Part shown: piece by piece, positions 9,596-17,272 of the stretch
Position numbering within the stretch: position 1 is the stretch's first letter
Layout of the letters: each line of letters begins with the position of its first letter
Source: HGM04593 sp045591315
GTDB lineage: Bacteria > Bacteroidota > Bacteroidia > Bacteroidales > Bacteroidaceae
DNA length: 64,000 nucleotides
Direction: 5' to 3'
NCBI GenBank assembly: GCA_045591315.1
Contig: JAZNSN010000081.1
Coordinates: 1 to 64,000, forward strand
Made by a program: the position numbers and the translations under genes
The notes under the pieces: generated by a model
What the model was told of the DNA's origin: nothing
The model's database searches: none
The model's input: only the letters and a program-made list of their open reading frames with translations

Positions 9596-10363
9596 TTACT
9601 TGTTCATGCCACGCAGCTTTATACGTGTAAGCACCTGCTTTGTATTCAACGGGAAATCACCGTTTATCATCCAGCCGTAATAACCAGGGTCACGGTCCAG
9701 GACTGCAGCAACAGGCATGCCTTTGTACTTTCCGAAGTTAAAGACCTCAGTACCGTTGGCATCATACACTATACGCCCTGCAAAATCGACATTGTTTGTA
9801 AACGACGACTCCTTGGCAAGAGCCTCCATATCATTGACAAGGTCATCGTAACGGTCAAGCTGCGCCTTGAGCACATTGTATGTAGCACGTGTGTCGGCAA
9901 GAGCGCTATGCGCATTGTCAAAATCCGTACCGCAATAGAACTTATGCGCGGCAGCCAATGTGCGAGGTTCACGCTTGTGGTACAACACCTGTACATCGAT
10001 TGCATTGTGACGCGACAAGTCAATATCTACCTGAGCACGCAAGAACTCTTCGGCCAGCAACGGCAAATCGAAACGGTTTGAATTGAAGCCTGCGATATCA
10101 CACCCCTCGAACTCCTTGGCTATTTCACGTGCGACGTCCTTGAATGTCGGACAATCCTTGACATCTTCGTCATATATTCCATGTACGGCGGAAGCCTGTT
10201 CGGGTATATGCATGCCTGGATTTATGCGTTTGCAGAACTCTACCTCATGACCGTCGGGAAACACTTTAATATAGCATATTTCCACAATACGGTCCTTAGA
10301 GATATCCGTTCCTGTTGTCTCAAGGTCGAAAAACAGAATCGGTTTCTTCAGATTCAGCTCCAT
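9596..10363 (-). CDS. DnaQ-like 3'-5' exonuclease (DNA polymerase III epsilon type)
   Basis: 255 aa. DEDDh exonuclease fold with Exo I FFDLETTGTD (residue ~13), Exo II GFNSNRFDLPLL and Exo III HSALADTRATY. A C-terminal segment (about 200-255) with FNFGKYKGMPVAAVL resembles the small DUF3820-type domain often attached to these nucleases in Bacteroidetes. Likely proofreading or repair trimming of 3' ends. It starts 2 bases after the dnaN stop, so the clamp and the nuclease are translationally linked. Whether it is the replicative proofreader or a paralogue cannot be told from sequence alone. Confidence 0.9.
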   Translation of the reverse strand: MELNLKKPILFFDLETTGTDISKDRIVEICYIKVFPDGHEVEFCKRINPGMHIPEQASAVHGIYDEDVKDCPTFKDVAREIAKEFEGCDIAGFNSNRFDLPLLAEEFLRAQVDIDLSRHNAIDVQVLYHKREPRTLAAAHKFYCGTDFDNAHSALADTRATYNVLKAQLDRYDDLVNDMEALAKESSFTNNVDFAGRIVYDANGTEVFNFGKYKGMPVAAVLDRDPGYYGWMINGDFPLNTKQVLTRIKLRGMNK

Positions 10364-10365
10364 AA

Positions 10366-11490
10366 TTATTCAGTAAGCATCATTGGCATCAACAACATAA
10401 GGAGCTCTTGCTTGTCAACCTGCTCGGCCGGCACAATGACACCTGCACGTGACGGGTCGGCAAGCTCGATGATTACATCCTGTCCTGGAGTATTGTTGAG
10501 AATATCGATAAGGAACGAAGCACGGAAACCGATGTTCATTGATGCACCTTCGTAGCTGCATGCAATGCTCTCCTCGGCAGATGTTGAGAAATCGGTATCC
10601 TGAGCTGAGATGACAACCTTATTGTCCTCGATATGAAGCTTGATAAGGCTCACCTGTGAAGAGAAGATTGCGACACGGCGGAGTGTGCTTATCAAGGCTG
10701 CACGGTCAACAGTCAGCTTATGAGGGTTGTTCTGCGGAATAACAGAATTATAGTTCGGATAGCGGCCGTCGAACAGGCGGCATACGAGTTTGTACTCACC
10801 CATATCGAATATTGCGAAGCGACCGTCGAACTCAACGGCAACCTCCTCCTGAGACTCCTTGCCCAGAAGGTTCTTGAGCAATGTTGCGGGCTTCTTCGGA
10901 AGGATAAATGCCGACTTTTCAGCACCTGTTACAGAATAGTCGCGGCAACGTACCAGCTTGTGGCCGTCCGATGCAACAAGTGTAATGCTCTCCGGTGTAA
11001 AATCGAAATATACACCGCACATTACAGGACGTACCTCATCGTCTGCAGCAGCAAACAGCGAACATGATATTCCGCTTGAAAGAACTTTTGTAGGTACACT
11101 TATTGCGACAGAACCCTCGCCAAGAACCGCAGCCGAAGGATATTCCTCAGCATTCTGGCCAACAAGAGCATACTTTCCGTTCTGATAATAGATTGTGGTT
11201 TCGAGAGTATCTTTCTTCACCTCAAAACGCAAAGGCTGCTCCGAAATTTCCTTGAGAGCATCTATCAGAATCTTTGAAGAGATTGCAAAGCTGAAATCCT
11301 CAGAACAATCCACTACTTCGAGAGAGGTGTTCAGAGTATTGTCCGGATCTGAAGCTGTAAGTGTCAGTTTATTGCCCTCAAGCTCAAAGAGGATGCAATC
11401 CAGAGCCGGGATAGTGTTTTTTGAGTTGATTACACGGCTGATTGTCTGCAAACGAGACGACAGCAAGGAACTTGATACTGTAAAAATCAT
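10366..11490 (-). CDS. dnaN: DNA polymerase III beta sliding clamp
   Basis: 374 aa, the length of bacterial beta clamps, with three clamp domains of about 120 aa. The start MIFTVSSSLLSSRLQTISRV and the C-terminus ending LLMLLMPMMLTE match the family; the C-terminal strand near the end forms part of the peptide-binding pocket that holds polymerase and repair partners. It is the first gene of a seven-gene minus-strand operon down to 1726. Its promoter is at 11560-11590, and the leader carries a GC-rich hairpin (ACGCGC TCAC GCGCGT, 11538-11553). Confidence 0.97.
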   Translation of the reverse strand: MIFTVSSSLLSSRLQTISRVINSKNTIPALDCILFELEGNKLTLTASDPDNTLNTSLEVVDCSEDFSFAISSKILIDALKEISEQPLRFEVKKDTLETTIYYQNGKYALVGQNAEEYPSAAVLGEGSVAISVPTKVLSSGISCSLFAAADDEVRPVMCGVYFDFTPESITLVASDGHKLVRCRDYSVTGAEKSAFILPKKPATLLKNLLGKESQEEVAVEFDGRFAIFDMGEYKLVCRLFDGRYPNYNSVIPQNNPHKLTVDRAALISTLRRVAIFSSQVSLIKLHIEDNKVVISAQDTDFSTSAEESIACSYEGASMNIGFRASFLIDILNNTPGQDVIIELADPSRAGVIVPAEQVDKQELLMLLMPMMLTE

Positions 11491-11559
11491 AATATTTAAA
11501 ATTAATTGTTGAATTCAAAATTAACGACGCACTCGCGACGCGCTCACGCGCGTTAGCTA

Positions 11560-11590
11560 CAAAGATAGAAACTAATTGCAGAATTCCACA
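11560..11590 (-). promoter_or_regulatory. Promoter of the dnaN operon
   Basis: Minus strand: TGTG (11590-11587), 19 bases, TATCTTTG (11567-11560). It matches TTTG/TAnnTTTG with one mismatch in the -33 box. A 6-bp GC hairpin with loop TCAC follows in the leader (11538-11553). Confidence 0.6.
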
Positions 11591-11608
11591 TAAAAAGCGG
11601 TTGAAAAA

Positions 11609-11640
11609 ATTGCTTTTCGGCAAGAAATGAGCTATTTTCG
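11609..11640 (+). promoter_or_regulatory. Promoter of the DUF3127 gene
   Basis: ATTG (11609-11612), 20 bases, TATTTTCG (11633-11640). This is the TAnnTTCG variant of the -7 box, 20 bases before the ATG; it is divergent from the dnaN promoter. Confidence 0.5.
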
Positions 11641-11660
11641 CCCTCGAATTTGAATTTATT

Positions 11661-12032
11661 ATGGAAATTACAGGAAAAATCATTGCAGTACTGCCCGAAA
11701 GAGGCGGTGTATCAAAAACAGGTAACGAGTGGAAAATGCAGGAATATGTGCTTGAGACACACGAACAGTTCCCAAGAAAGATGTGTTTCAACGTATTCGG
11801 AGCAGACAAGATATCACAGTTCAACATACAGGCCGGCGAGGAGCTGACCGTATCTTTCGATATCAACGCCCGCGAATATAACGGCCGCTGGTACAACGAC
11901 ATACGTGCATGGAGAGTAGAGAGAGGCGCTGCCGCGCCGGTTGCTATGGACACACCGGTTGTCAATGCTCCTAAGGTTGAAGTACCCGACTTCGGCAAAG
12001 CAGCCAACGACCCGGACGACCTGCCGTTCTAA
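11661..12032 (+). CDS. DUF3127 family protein (OB-fold-like)
   Basis: 123 aa. It matches the Bacteroidetes DUF3127 family: MEITGKIIAVLPERGGVSKT, then EWKMQEYVLET, MCFNVFGADKI and NGRWYNDIRAWRV. The beta-rich pattern suggests an OB-fold, possibly nucleic-acid binding. The C-terminus ends in an acidic tail, DPDDLPF, reminiscent of the DDIPF tail of SSB proteins, which recruits partner proteins; that comparison is my inference. It is a single-gene unit with its own promoter and a strong terminator shared with rho. Confidence 0.85.
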   Translation: MEITGKIIAVLPERGGVSKTGNEWKMQEYVLETHEQFPRKMCFNVFGADKISQFNIQAGEELTVSFDINAREYNGRWYNDIRAWRVERGAAAPVAMDTPVVNAPKVEVPDFGKAANDPDDLPF

Positions 12033-12051
12033 AAAGTATATATTTTTTACC

Positions 12052-12095
12052 ATAACAGAGAGAGGTGGAGCAACAGCTCCACCTCTCTCTGTTAT
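12052..12095. terminator. Bidirectional terminator between the DUF3127 gene and rho
   Basis: A perfect 20-bp inverted repeat (12052-12071 with 12076-12095) around loop AACA. A T-rich run lies just before it and AT-rich sequence follows. It sits between two convergent genes and can serve both. Confidence 0.85.
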
Positions 12096-12112
12096 ATGCT
12101 TGACGTACAACT

Positions 12113-14041
12113 TTACGAATTCATGCTCATAAGGAATTCCGCATTATCCTTAGTCTTTTCGAGACGGTCCTTAACGAACTCCATAGCCTCCATAGGTGTC
12201 ATGTCGGCAAGGTACTTGCGCAGAATCCACATACGGTCGAGGGTCTGGCGGTCAAGAAGCAGGTCGTCGCGACGCGTTGACGACGCTATAATATTGACAG
12301 CAGGGAATATACGCTTGTTTGACAACGAACGGTCGAGCTGAAGTTCCATATTTCCGGTACCCTTGAACTCCTCGAAGATAACCTCGTCCATTTTCGAACC
12401 TGTATCGATAAGCGCTGTCGCTATAATTGTCAGCGAGCCGCCGTTCTCTATGTTGCGCGCAGCGCCGAAGAAGCGTTTCGGCTTATGGAGGGCATTGGCA
12501 TCGACACCGCCTGAAAGCACCTTTCCCGATGCCGGAGAGACTGTATTGTACGCACGTGCGAGACGTGTTATGGAGTCAAGGAAAATTACCACATCATGGC
12601 CACATTCCACCATTCGTTTTGCACGTTCAAGAACAATGCCGGCAATCTTCACATGACGCTCGGCAGGCTCATCGAACGTAGAGGCAATGACCTCGGCATT
12701 CACCGAACGCGCCATATCGGTAACCTCCTCCGGACGCTCGTCGATAAGCAGCATTATCATATATGCTTCGGGGTGGTTTGCTGCTATTGCATTTGCAATA
12801 TCCTTAAGAAGCATTGTCTTACCGGTCTTTGGCTGGGCAACTATAAGGCCACGCTGACCTTTTCCTATAGGCGAGAAGAGATCTACAACACGTGCCGACA
12901 TATTATCATAGCAGCCTGCACACAAAGTAAACTTCTCTTCGGGGAAGAGAGGTGTAAGATTCTCGAACGATACGCGGTCGCGCACAAGTTCGGGAGAAGC
13001 ACCGTTTATGCTGTTCACCTTAACAAGCGGAAAATACTTCTCGCCGGCAGATGCAGGACGTATTGTACCCTCGACAACGTCACCGGTCTTAAGGCCATAA
13101 AGCTTTATCTGCGACTGCGAAACATACACGTCATCGGGAGATGCAAGATAGTTGTAGTCGGAAGAACGCAGGAAACCGTAGTTATCGGGCATAATCTCAA
13201 GAACACCCTCCACACGAAGGACGTCGGCAAAATCATATTGCGGCTTGGCCTGATACTTGTCCTCAGGACGGTTATCAGAGTTTCTTTCCTGATTCTGGCG
13301 ACGTTGATTCTTATCACCCTTCTTGTTCTCCTTGCCGTTCTTTTCGAATTTATCGACAAGCTCCGACGGCAGTTCCTTTGAATCGGTAGGCAAGTCCTCT
13401 ATGGCAACAAAAGCCTCTCCTTCGGGTTCAGCCTCAACAGTAACCTGCACGACTGGCTGAACTTCTGATATTGCAACGCTCTGCTCGCCACTATCTTGCT
13501 TGTTCTTTGGCTTGCGCCCGCGCTTCTTAGGCATCGGGACCTCCTCAACCTTTGCAGTTTCGGCAGCCGCAGTCTCTTCAACCGGCTGTTCGGCAACAAC
13601 TTCCTTAGGCTGAACTTCAGACTTCGGCTTACGGCCACGTTTCTTAGGCTGTTTCACTGCCTCTTCTTGCGGAGCTTCAACGACTGCCGGAGCCACAGTC
13701 TCTGCAACAGCAACAATTTCCTGCACTATATCACTCTTCTGCTCCTTTGGCTCGTTCTTTTCAACCTTTACAGCCTTGTCGCCCGTTGCTGTATAGACCT
13801 TGCTAGGAGCATCGGCATGAATGCGGTTACGACGATGTTCACGACGGTTCATTCTGTTTTCCTCCTTTATTACTGCCGGAGCACCAGACTTGCTGTTCTG
13901 CATAGCCTGACCGTCTAAAATACGATAGATCAGAGAATCCCTGTCAAGAGACTTGATACCCTTAATTCCCAATTCCTGAGCAATGGACTGCAAATCTGCA
14001 ATCTCTTTACTCCTAAGTTGTTCTATATGATACATAATCAA
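12113..14041 (-). CDS. rho: Transcription termination factor Rho with long disordered N-terminal insert
   Basis: 642 aa, far longer than the 419 aa of E. coli Rho. The N-terminal helical domain (about 1-48, LRSKEIADLQSIAQELGIKG) is followed by a low-complexity charged region (about 50-270) with two KKRGRKPK AT-hook-like motifs and a Asn/Arg/Glu-rich stretch. The RNA-binding cold-shock-like domain follows (about 275-345, GVLEIMPDNYGFLRS), then the RecA-type ATPase with Walker A AQPKTGKTML and Q/R-loop residues near GVDANALHKPKRFFGAARN. Bacteroides Rho is known to use such an insert for phase separation. M3 (14035) is an equally likely start. Confidence 0.96.
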   Translation of the reverse strand: MIMYHIEQLRSKEIADLQSIAQELGIKGIKSLDRDSLIYRILDGQAMQNSKSGAPAVIKEENRMNRREHRRNRIHADAPSKVYTATGDKAVKVEKNEPKEQKSDIVQEIVAVAETVAPAVVEAPQEEAVKQPKKRGRKPKSEVQPKEVVAEQPVEETAAAETAKVEEVPMPKKRGRKPKNKQDSGEQSVAISEVQPVVQVTVEAEPEGEAFVAIEDLPTDSKELPSELVDKFEKNGKENKKGDKNQRRQNQERNSDNRPEDKYQAKPQYDFADVLRVEGVLEIMPDNYGFLRSSDYNYLASPDDVYVSQSQIKLYGLKTGDVVEGTIRPASAGEKYFPLVKVNSINGASPELVRDRVSFENLTPLFPEEKFTLCAGCYDNMSARVVDLFSPIGKGQRGLIVAQPKTGKTMLLKDIANAIAANHPEAYMIMLLIDERPEEVTDMARSVNAEVIASTFDEPAERHVKIAGIVLERAKRMVECGHDVVIFLDSITRLARAYNTVSPASGKVLSGGVDANALHKPKRFFGAARNIENGGSLTIIATALIDTGSKMDEVIFEEFKGTGNMELQLDRSLSNKRIFPAVNIIASSTRRDDLLLDRQTLDRMWILRKYLADMTPMEAMEFVKDRLEKTKDNAEFLMSMNS

Positions 14042-14298
14042 GATATGACACTTAACCCCACAAGGGAAAGTTCATGGTTAGAAATCAGTAAGATTAACGA
14101 TTAAAATTTATGAAAAAAAGCTGCCGGACAGCTACCGGCTACAATTGATAATGCAAATATAGATATTTTGTTCCTAAATGAACGAAAAAAAAACTTTTTT
14201 TTACTGTCTGACCGGAAAAAATGGGTAAAAACACACCTGCAATGTACAAAAACCCCACCTGAAATCACCGGACATTACCCGTTCAAGCCGATACAGAA
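14042..14298. other. Intergenic region with probable rho promoter and leader
   Basis: 257 bases without a gene. On the minus strand TATATTTG (14161-14154) is a good -7 box, giving a rho leader of about 110 bases. The leader carries an imperfect GC hairpin around 14120-14140 (GCCGG/CCGGC), a possible site for Rho autoregulation. I see no conserved ORF. Confidence 0.45.
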
Positions 14299-15417
14299 CT
14301 AGAAAATCTCGGAAAATTTGGTCTTCAAGTCAATTCCTGAACCTGTACGTAATATTATTGTACCATTTCTGTTTATAAGTATATAGGCAGGCAAGGAGGA
14401 GATTCCGTACGCAGCCGCAAGTTCAGCACTTCCCCCAGCAGGATTACAGAGCTGCAGCCATGGCAGACCATAATTGCCCACAGCCTCCCTGCACTGTTCA
14501 ACACTCTTGTCCATAGAGACAGCAACAATGTCAAGCCCTTGTCCCTTATGCTTGACGTAGGCCTCTTTCAATAACCCGAAATCCTTGACAGACTCATCGC
14601 TCCATGCTGCCCAGAACACAAGAAGAGTATAATTTTTTGACGGGATTCTATCAGACATAAGAAAATCCCTGCCGTCCAGGTCCTTGAGTTCGAAATTCTG
14701 ATACATCTTGCCCACTGCAGTTGCAACCGCTCCTGCTTCCACATTTCTTTCGTACGAGCCGACTAGGTCTTCCTGCTCCAGCTGCATGATCTTTTTCTGA
14801 TACAGCGCACCACGATACCGCTCTGGAATAAGTTCTGAAACCGAATTTAGAATCCGAGGCGACAAGACACCGGCCGACTGCACAAAGAAAAAACATCCTA
14901 GAGGATTATCGGCATTATCCTTTATAAGCTTCGTGGCATATGCGCCGAACACATTTTTGGCCATCTGCGACAACACACGCAGGCTATCGGCCATTGTCTG
15001 TTCGATATTCATCTTTCCAGCTACGGCCGAAGAGAGTATTCCGTCAAGGACAAAGAGTTTTTCTTTTTCGCCCATAAAACGCGTTACCGCATCATTGGAC
15101 TGTGTACCAGAGGAGATTGGCCTGTTGCCGAACTCGAAAGATATTCGCCCTGGCTCCAGGACCACAAAACCGCCATCTACGACCTTGGAAGATGACAGAT
15201 AACATACAGAAAGCGTGTCGCAGACACCTCTAAAGGAGAACTCGCCATTCTCCACCACAGCTGAATCAATTACAGAAAGTATATCATCGAAAGCTGTCAA
15301 ATAGAGCATTGTGCCGTCCGATGCCGCCTTATAGCGACCTTCTATTGTATATCCGTTCTTATCACTGCATGACAGTATCGCCAATACTGACAACAGATAT
15401 AATATTATATGTTTCAT
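14299..15417 (-). CDS. TlpA-like lipoprotein (DUF4369/AhpC-TSA type) without the CxxC motif
   Basis: 372 aa. The lipoprotein signal peptide ends in LAILSC, with the lipobox Cys at residue 17. Residues about 22-130 resemble the DUF4369 N-domain common in Bacteroidetes thiol-disulfide proteins; about 235-372 is a thioredoxin-like TlpA fold (FELKDLDGRDFLMSD, LLVFWAAW, LPAYILINRNGTIILR). Active members have WCxxC after the first strand; here the site reads WAAWSDES, Ser273 and Ser276 replacing both cysteines. So it cannot do disulfide exchange by the usual route. It is read with ysxC, one base apart. Function unknown. Confidence 0.85.
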   Translation of the reverse strand: MKHIILYLLSVLAILSCSDKNGYTIEGRYKAASDGTMLYLTAFDDILSVIDSAVVENGEFSFRGVCDTLSVCYLSSSKVVDGGFVVLEPGRISFEFGNRPISSGTQSNDAVTRFMGEKEKLFVLDGILSSAVAGKMNIEQTMADSLRVLSQMAKNVFGAYATKLIKDNADNPLGCFFFVQSAGVLSPRILNSVSELIPERYRGALYQKKIMQLEQEDLVGSYERNVEAGAVATAVGKMYQNFELKDLDGRDFLMSDRIPSKNYTLLVFWAAWSDESVKDFGLLKEAYVKHKGQGLDIVAVSMDKSVEQCREAVGNYGLPWLQLCNPAGGSAELAAAYGISSLPAYILINRNGTIILRTGSGIDLKTKFSEIF

Positions 15418-15418
15418 T

Positions 15419-16024
15419 TTACAATGTTTGATTTACATCATTGATGTATTGCAGGACCTCGTCACGCCCCAGCTTGCTCTCCGAAGATGTTACAAATACC
15501 GGCGGGAGCTCTTCCCACTCTTCGAGAAGACGTCTCTTGTACGTCTCGATATTTGCAGAAAGAGCACTCTTTGTCAACTTGTCGGCCTTTGTAAAAATTA
15601 TCGCAAAAGGCACACCGTTCTCGCCCAGCCACTCGATGAACTCCAGATCGATTTTCTGAGGCTCATGACGGCTGTCTATAAGAACAAACAGCAGAGTCAT
15701 CTGTTCACGCCCCAGCACATAGCTGCTTATTATCTTTTGCAGCTGTTCGGTCTGCGACTTGCTCCGCTTGGCATATCCGTAGCCCGGCAAATCGACAAGA
15801 TACCACTCGTCATTTACCAGAAAATGGTTTATAAGCAAAGTCTTTCCAGGAGTAGCAGATGTCATCGCCAGTTTTCTTTGCCCCGTAAGCGCATTTATAA
15901 GACTGGACTTGCCTACGTTCGAACGGCCGATGAAGGCATATTCGGGTTTGTTGTCATCGGGACATTTACGCACGTCGGAATTGCTTATTACAAAACGCGC
16001 GCTCTTTATTAACGGTTTACTCAT
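15419..16024 (-). CDS. ysxC: Ribosome-biogenesis GTPase YsxC/EngB
   Basis: 201 aa, the normal length. G1 GRSNVGKSSL (residue ~32), G2 Thr in SATPGKT, G3 DLPGYGYAKRS, G4 TKADKL and G5 TSSES are all present. YsxC assists late assembly of the 50S subunit and is usually essential. It starts at MSKPLIKSARFVISNSD, typical for Bacteroidetes. It heads a two-gene unit with the TlpA-like gene and has its own promoter at 16045-16076. Confidence 0.95.
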   Translation of the reverse strand: MSKPLIKSARFVISNSDVRKCPDDNKPEYAFIGRSNVGKSSLINALTGQRKLAMTSATPGKTLLINHFLVNDEWYLVDLPGYGYAKRSKSQTEQLQKIISSYVLGREQMTLLFVLIDSRHEPQKIDLEFIEWLGENGVPFAIIFTKADKLTKSALSANIETYKRRLLEEWEELPPVFVTSSESKLGRDEVLQYINDVNQTL

Positions 16025-16044
16025 TTTTCATGGTTTATCAACTG

Positions 16045-16076
16045 CGAATATACGGCGATAATCAAAAAAAAGCAAG
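16045..16076 (-). promoter_or_regulatory. Promoter of ysxC
   Basis: Minus strand: CTTG (16076-16073), 20 bases, TATATTCG (16052-16045). It uses the TAnnTTCG -7 variant seen repeatedly in this window. Confidence 0.5.
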
Positions 16077-16184
16077 TTCTAATATTTGGATAATAGCACA
16101 AAAACCATCTCTTTATTAGATTCATTAATTTTATCATATCTTGATTAACATTGCCGCCCACATTGCGTTTAACATAAATTAATA

Positions 16185-16222
16185 TCTGGGGGGGGTAATA
16201 AAGGAAGTTTGCGCTATATTTG
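16185..16222 (+). promoter_or_regulatory. Promoter with G8 tract before the lipocalin-like lipoprotein gene
   Basis: TATATTTG at 16215-16222 is an exact -7 box. TCTG at 16185-16188 resembles a -33 box but lies 26 bases away instead of 19-20. The extra length includes a run of eight G (16188-16195), which occupies the position a correctly spaced -33 box would have. Confidence 0.5.
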
Positions 16223-16252
16223 CAAATATATCATAACTAAAAACACTGAATT

Positions 16253-17209
16253 ATGAAAAGGACTAGTCTATTTTATTGTCTGCTTGCATTCGCTAGCCTC
16301 GCTATCTTTACAGCATGCAGCAACGACGACGACGAAAACAAAGTTAGCAACTTTAGCCAAGATGACATTATCGGAACATGGTGGTACGAAACAGACAACG
16401 AAACTATATTCATGGAGTTCCGTAAGGGGGGACAGGGAACAGAGACAGTTAAAGAACCCGAAGAAACAAAACAATACGATTTTTATTATGAGATTACAGA
16501 AAACAAACATGTTAAAATAGATTATAAGAATGGGGATAGGCTAGAAGTTATTGTAAAATCCTTTACGAAAGAAAAAATAGTTATACAGAACATTGCAAAC
16601 AATCAGATAGTAACTTTATACAAAGTATCGGACAATATTGAAGAAGCACAACTTATTGGCGAATGGTGGCATAAAGATGAAACCGGCGATTTATGGTTAT
16701 ACTCCTTTATGGATAAACGTGAAGGAACTGCCAGGTTTATAAGTAGCAGCAGTAATGAAAACGGGATGTTAGAATTAGCTTTCAGATACGAAGTTGAAAA
16801 CGGCAACAGATTGACAATTGCTTTGGAAAACGGAGATAGCAGAACATTCATCATAACTTCATTAAACAATGAATACGTTTTGGCAACTGACAACAATGGG
16901 AACAAAGTAAACATCGGGAAATATGATACTGACAGCATCCTCGGTGCATGGTTATACATTTACGAAGACGTCAATTATAACGATATATGCATCTATACTT
17001 TATTGGGAGACCACACAGGTTTTACAAAAATATGCCATGGAAAAAAAATCACAATTCAAACATGGACATGGACACTAAAAAACGGCAATACCATTCATGC
17101 CAAATACGATTATGGAAAAGATGACGATATTATAACGATTGTCTCAATTGTTGACAATGTAGCAACACTGTTAATTAACGGGGAAAAGCACATTATGGAA
17201 AGAATATAA
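16253..17209 (+). CDS. Lipoprotein with three tandem lipocalin-like domains
   Basis: 318 aa. The signal peptide ends in IFTAC with the lipobox Cys at residue 21, followed by SNDDDEN, a linker common on surface-exposed Bacteroidetes lipoproteins. Three units of about 95 aa begin IIGTWWYETDN, LIGEWWHKDET and ILGAWLYIYED, each with the G-x-W start and beta-strand pattern of small lipocalin-like (calycin) domains. No enzyme motif is visible; ligand binding is possible. The gene is AT-rich compared with its neighbours. It has its own promoter and terminator. Confidence 0.72.
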   Translation: MKRTSLFYCLLAFASLAIFTACSNDDDENKVSNFSQDDIIGTWWYETDNETIFMEFRKGGQGTETVKEPEETKQYDFYYEITENKHVKIDYKNGDRLEVIVKSFTKEKIVIQNIANNQIVTLYKVSDNIEEAQLIGEWWHKDETGDLWLYSFMDKREGTARFISSSSNENGMLELAFRYEVENGNRLTIALENGDSRTFIITSLNNEYVLATDNNGNKVNIGKYDTDSILGAWLYIYEDVNYNDICIYTLLGDHTGFTKICHGKKITIQTWTWTLKNGNTIHAKYDYGKDDDIITIVSIVDNVATLLINGEKHIMERI

Positions 17210-17215
17210 TGAACA

Positions 17216-17240
17216 AAAGAGAGCAAATGCTCTCTTTTTT
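17216..17240. terminator. Terminator after the lipocalin-like lipoprotein gene
   Basis: AAAGAGAGC AAAT GCTCTCTTT followed by a T run: 9-bp stem and 4-base loop just after the stop at 17209. The A run on the other side lets it also serve the convergent TonB receptor gene. Confidence 0.8.
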
Positions 17241-17272
17241 ATTCTGAATAAAACAATCCCAGACAATTTTTC

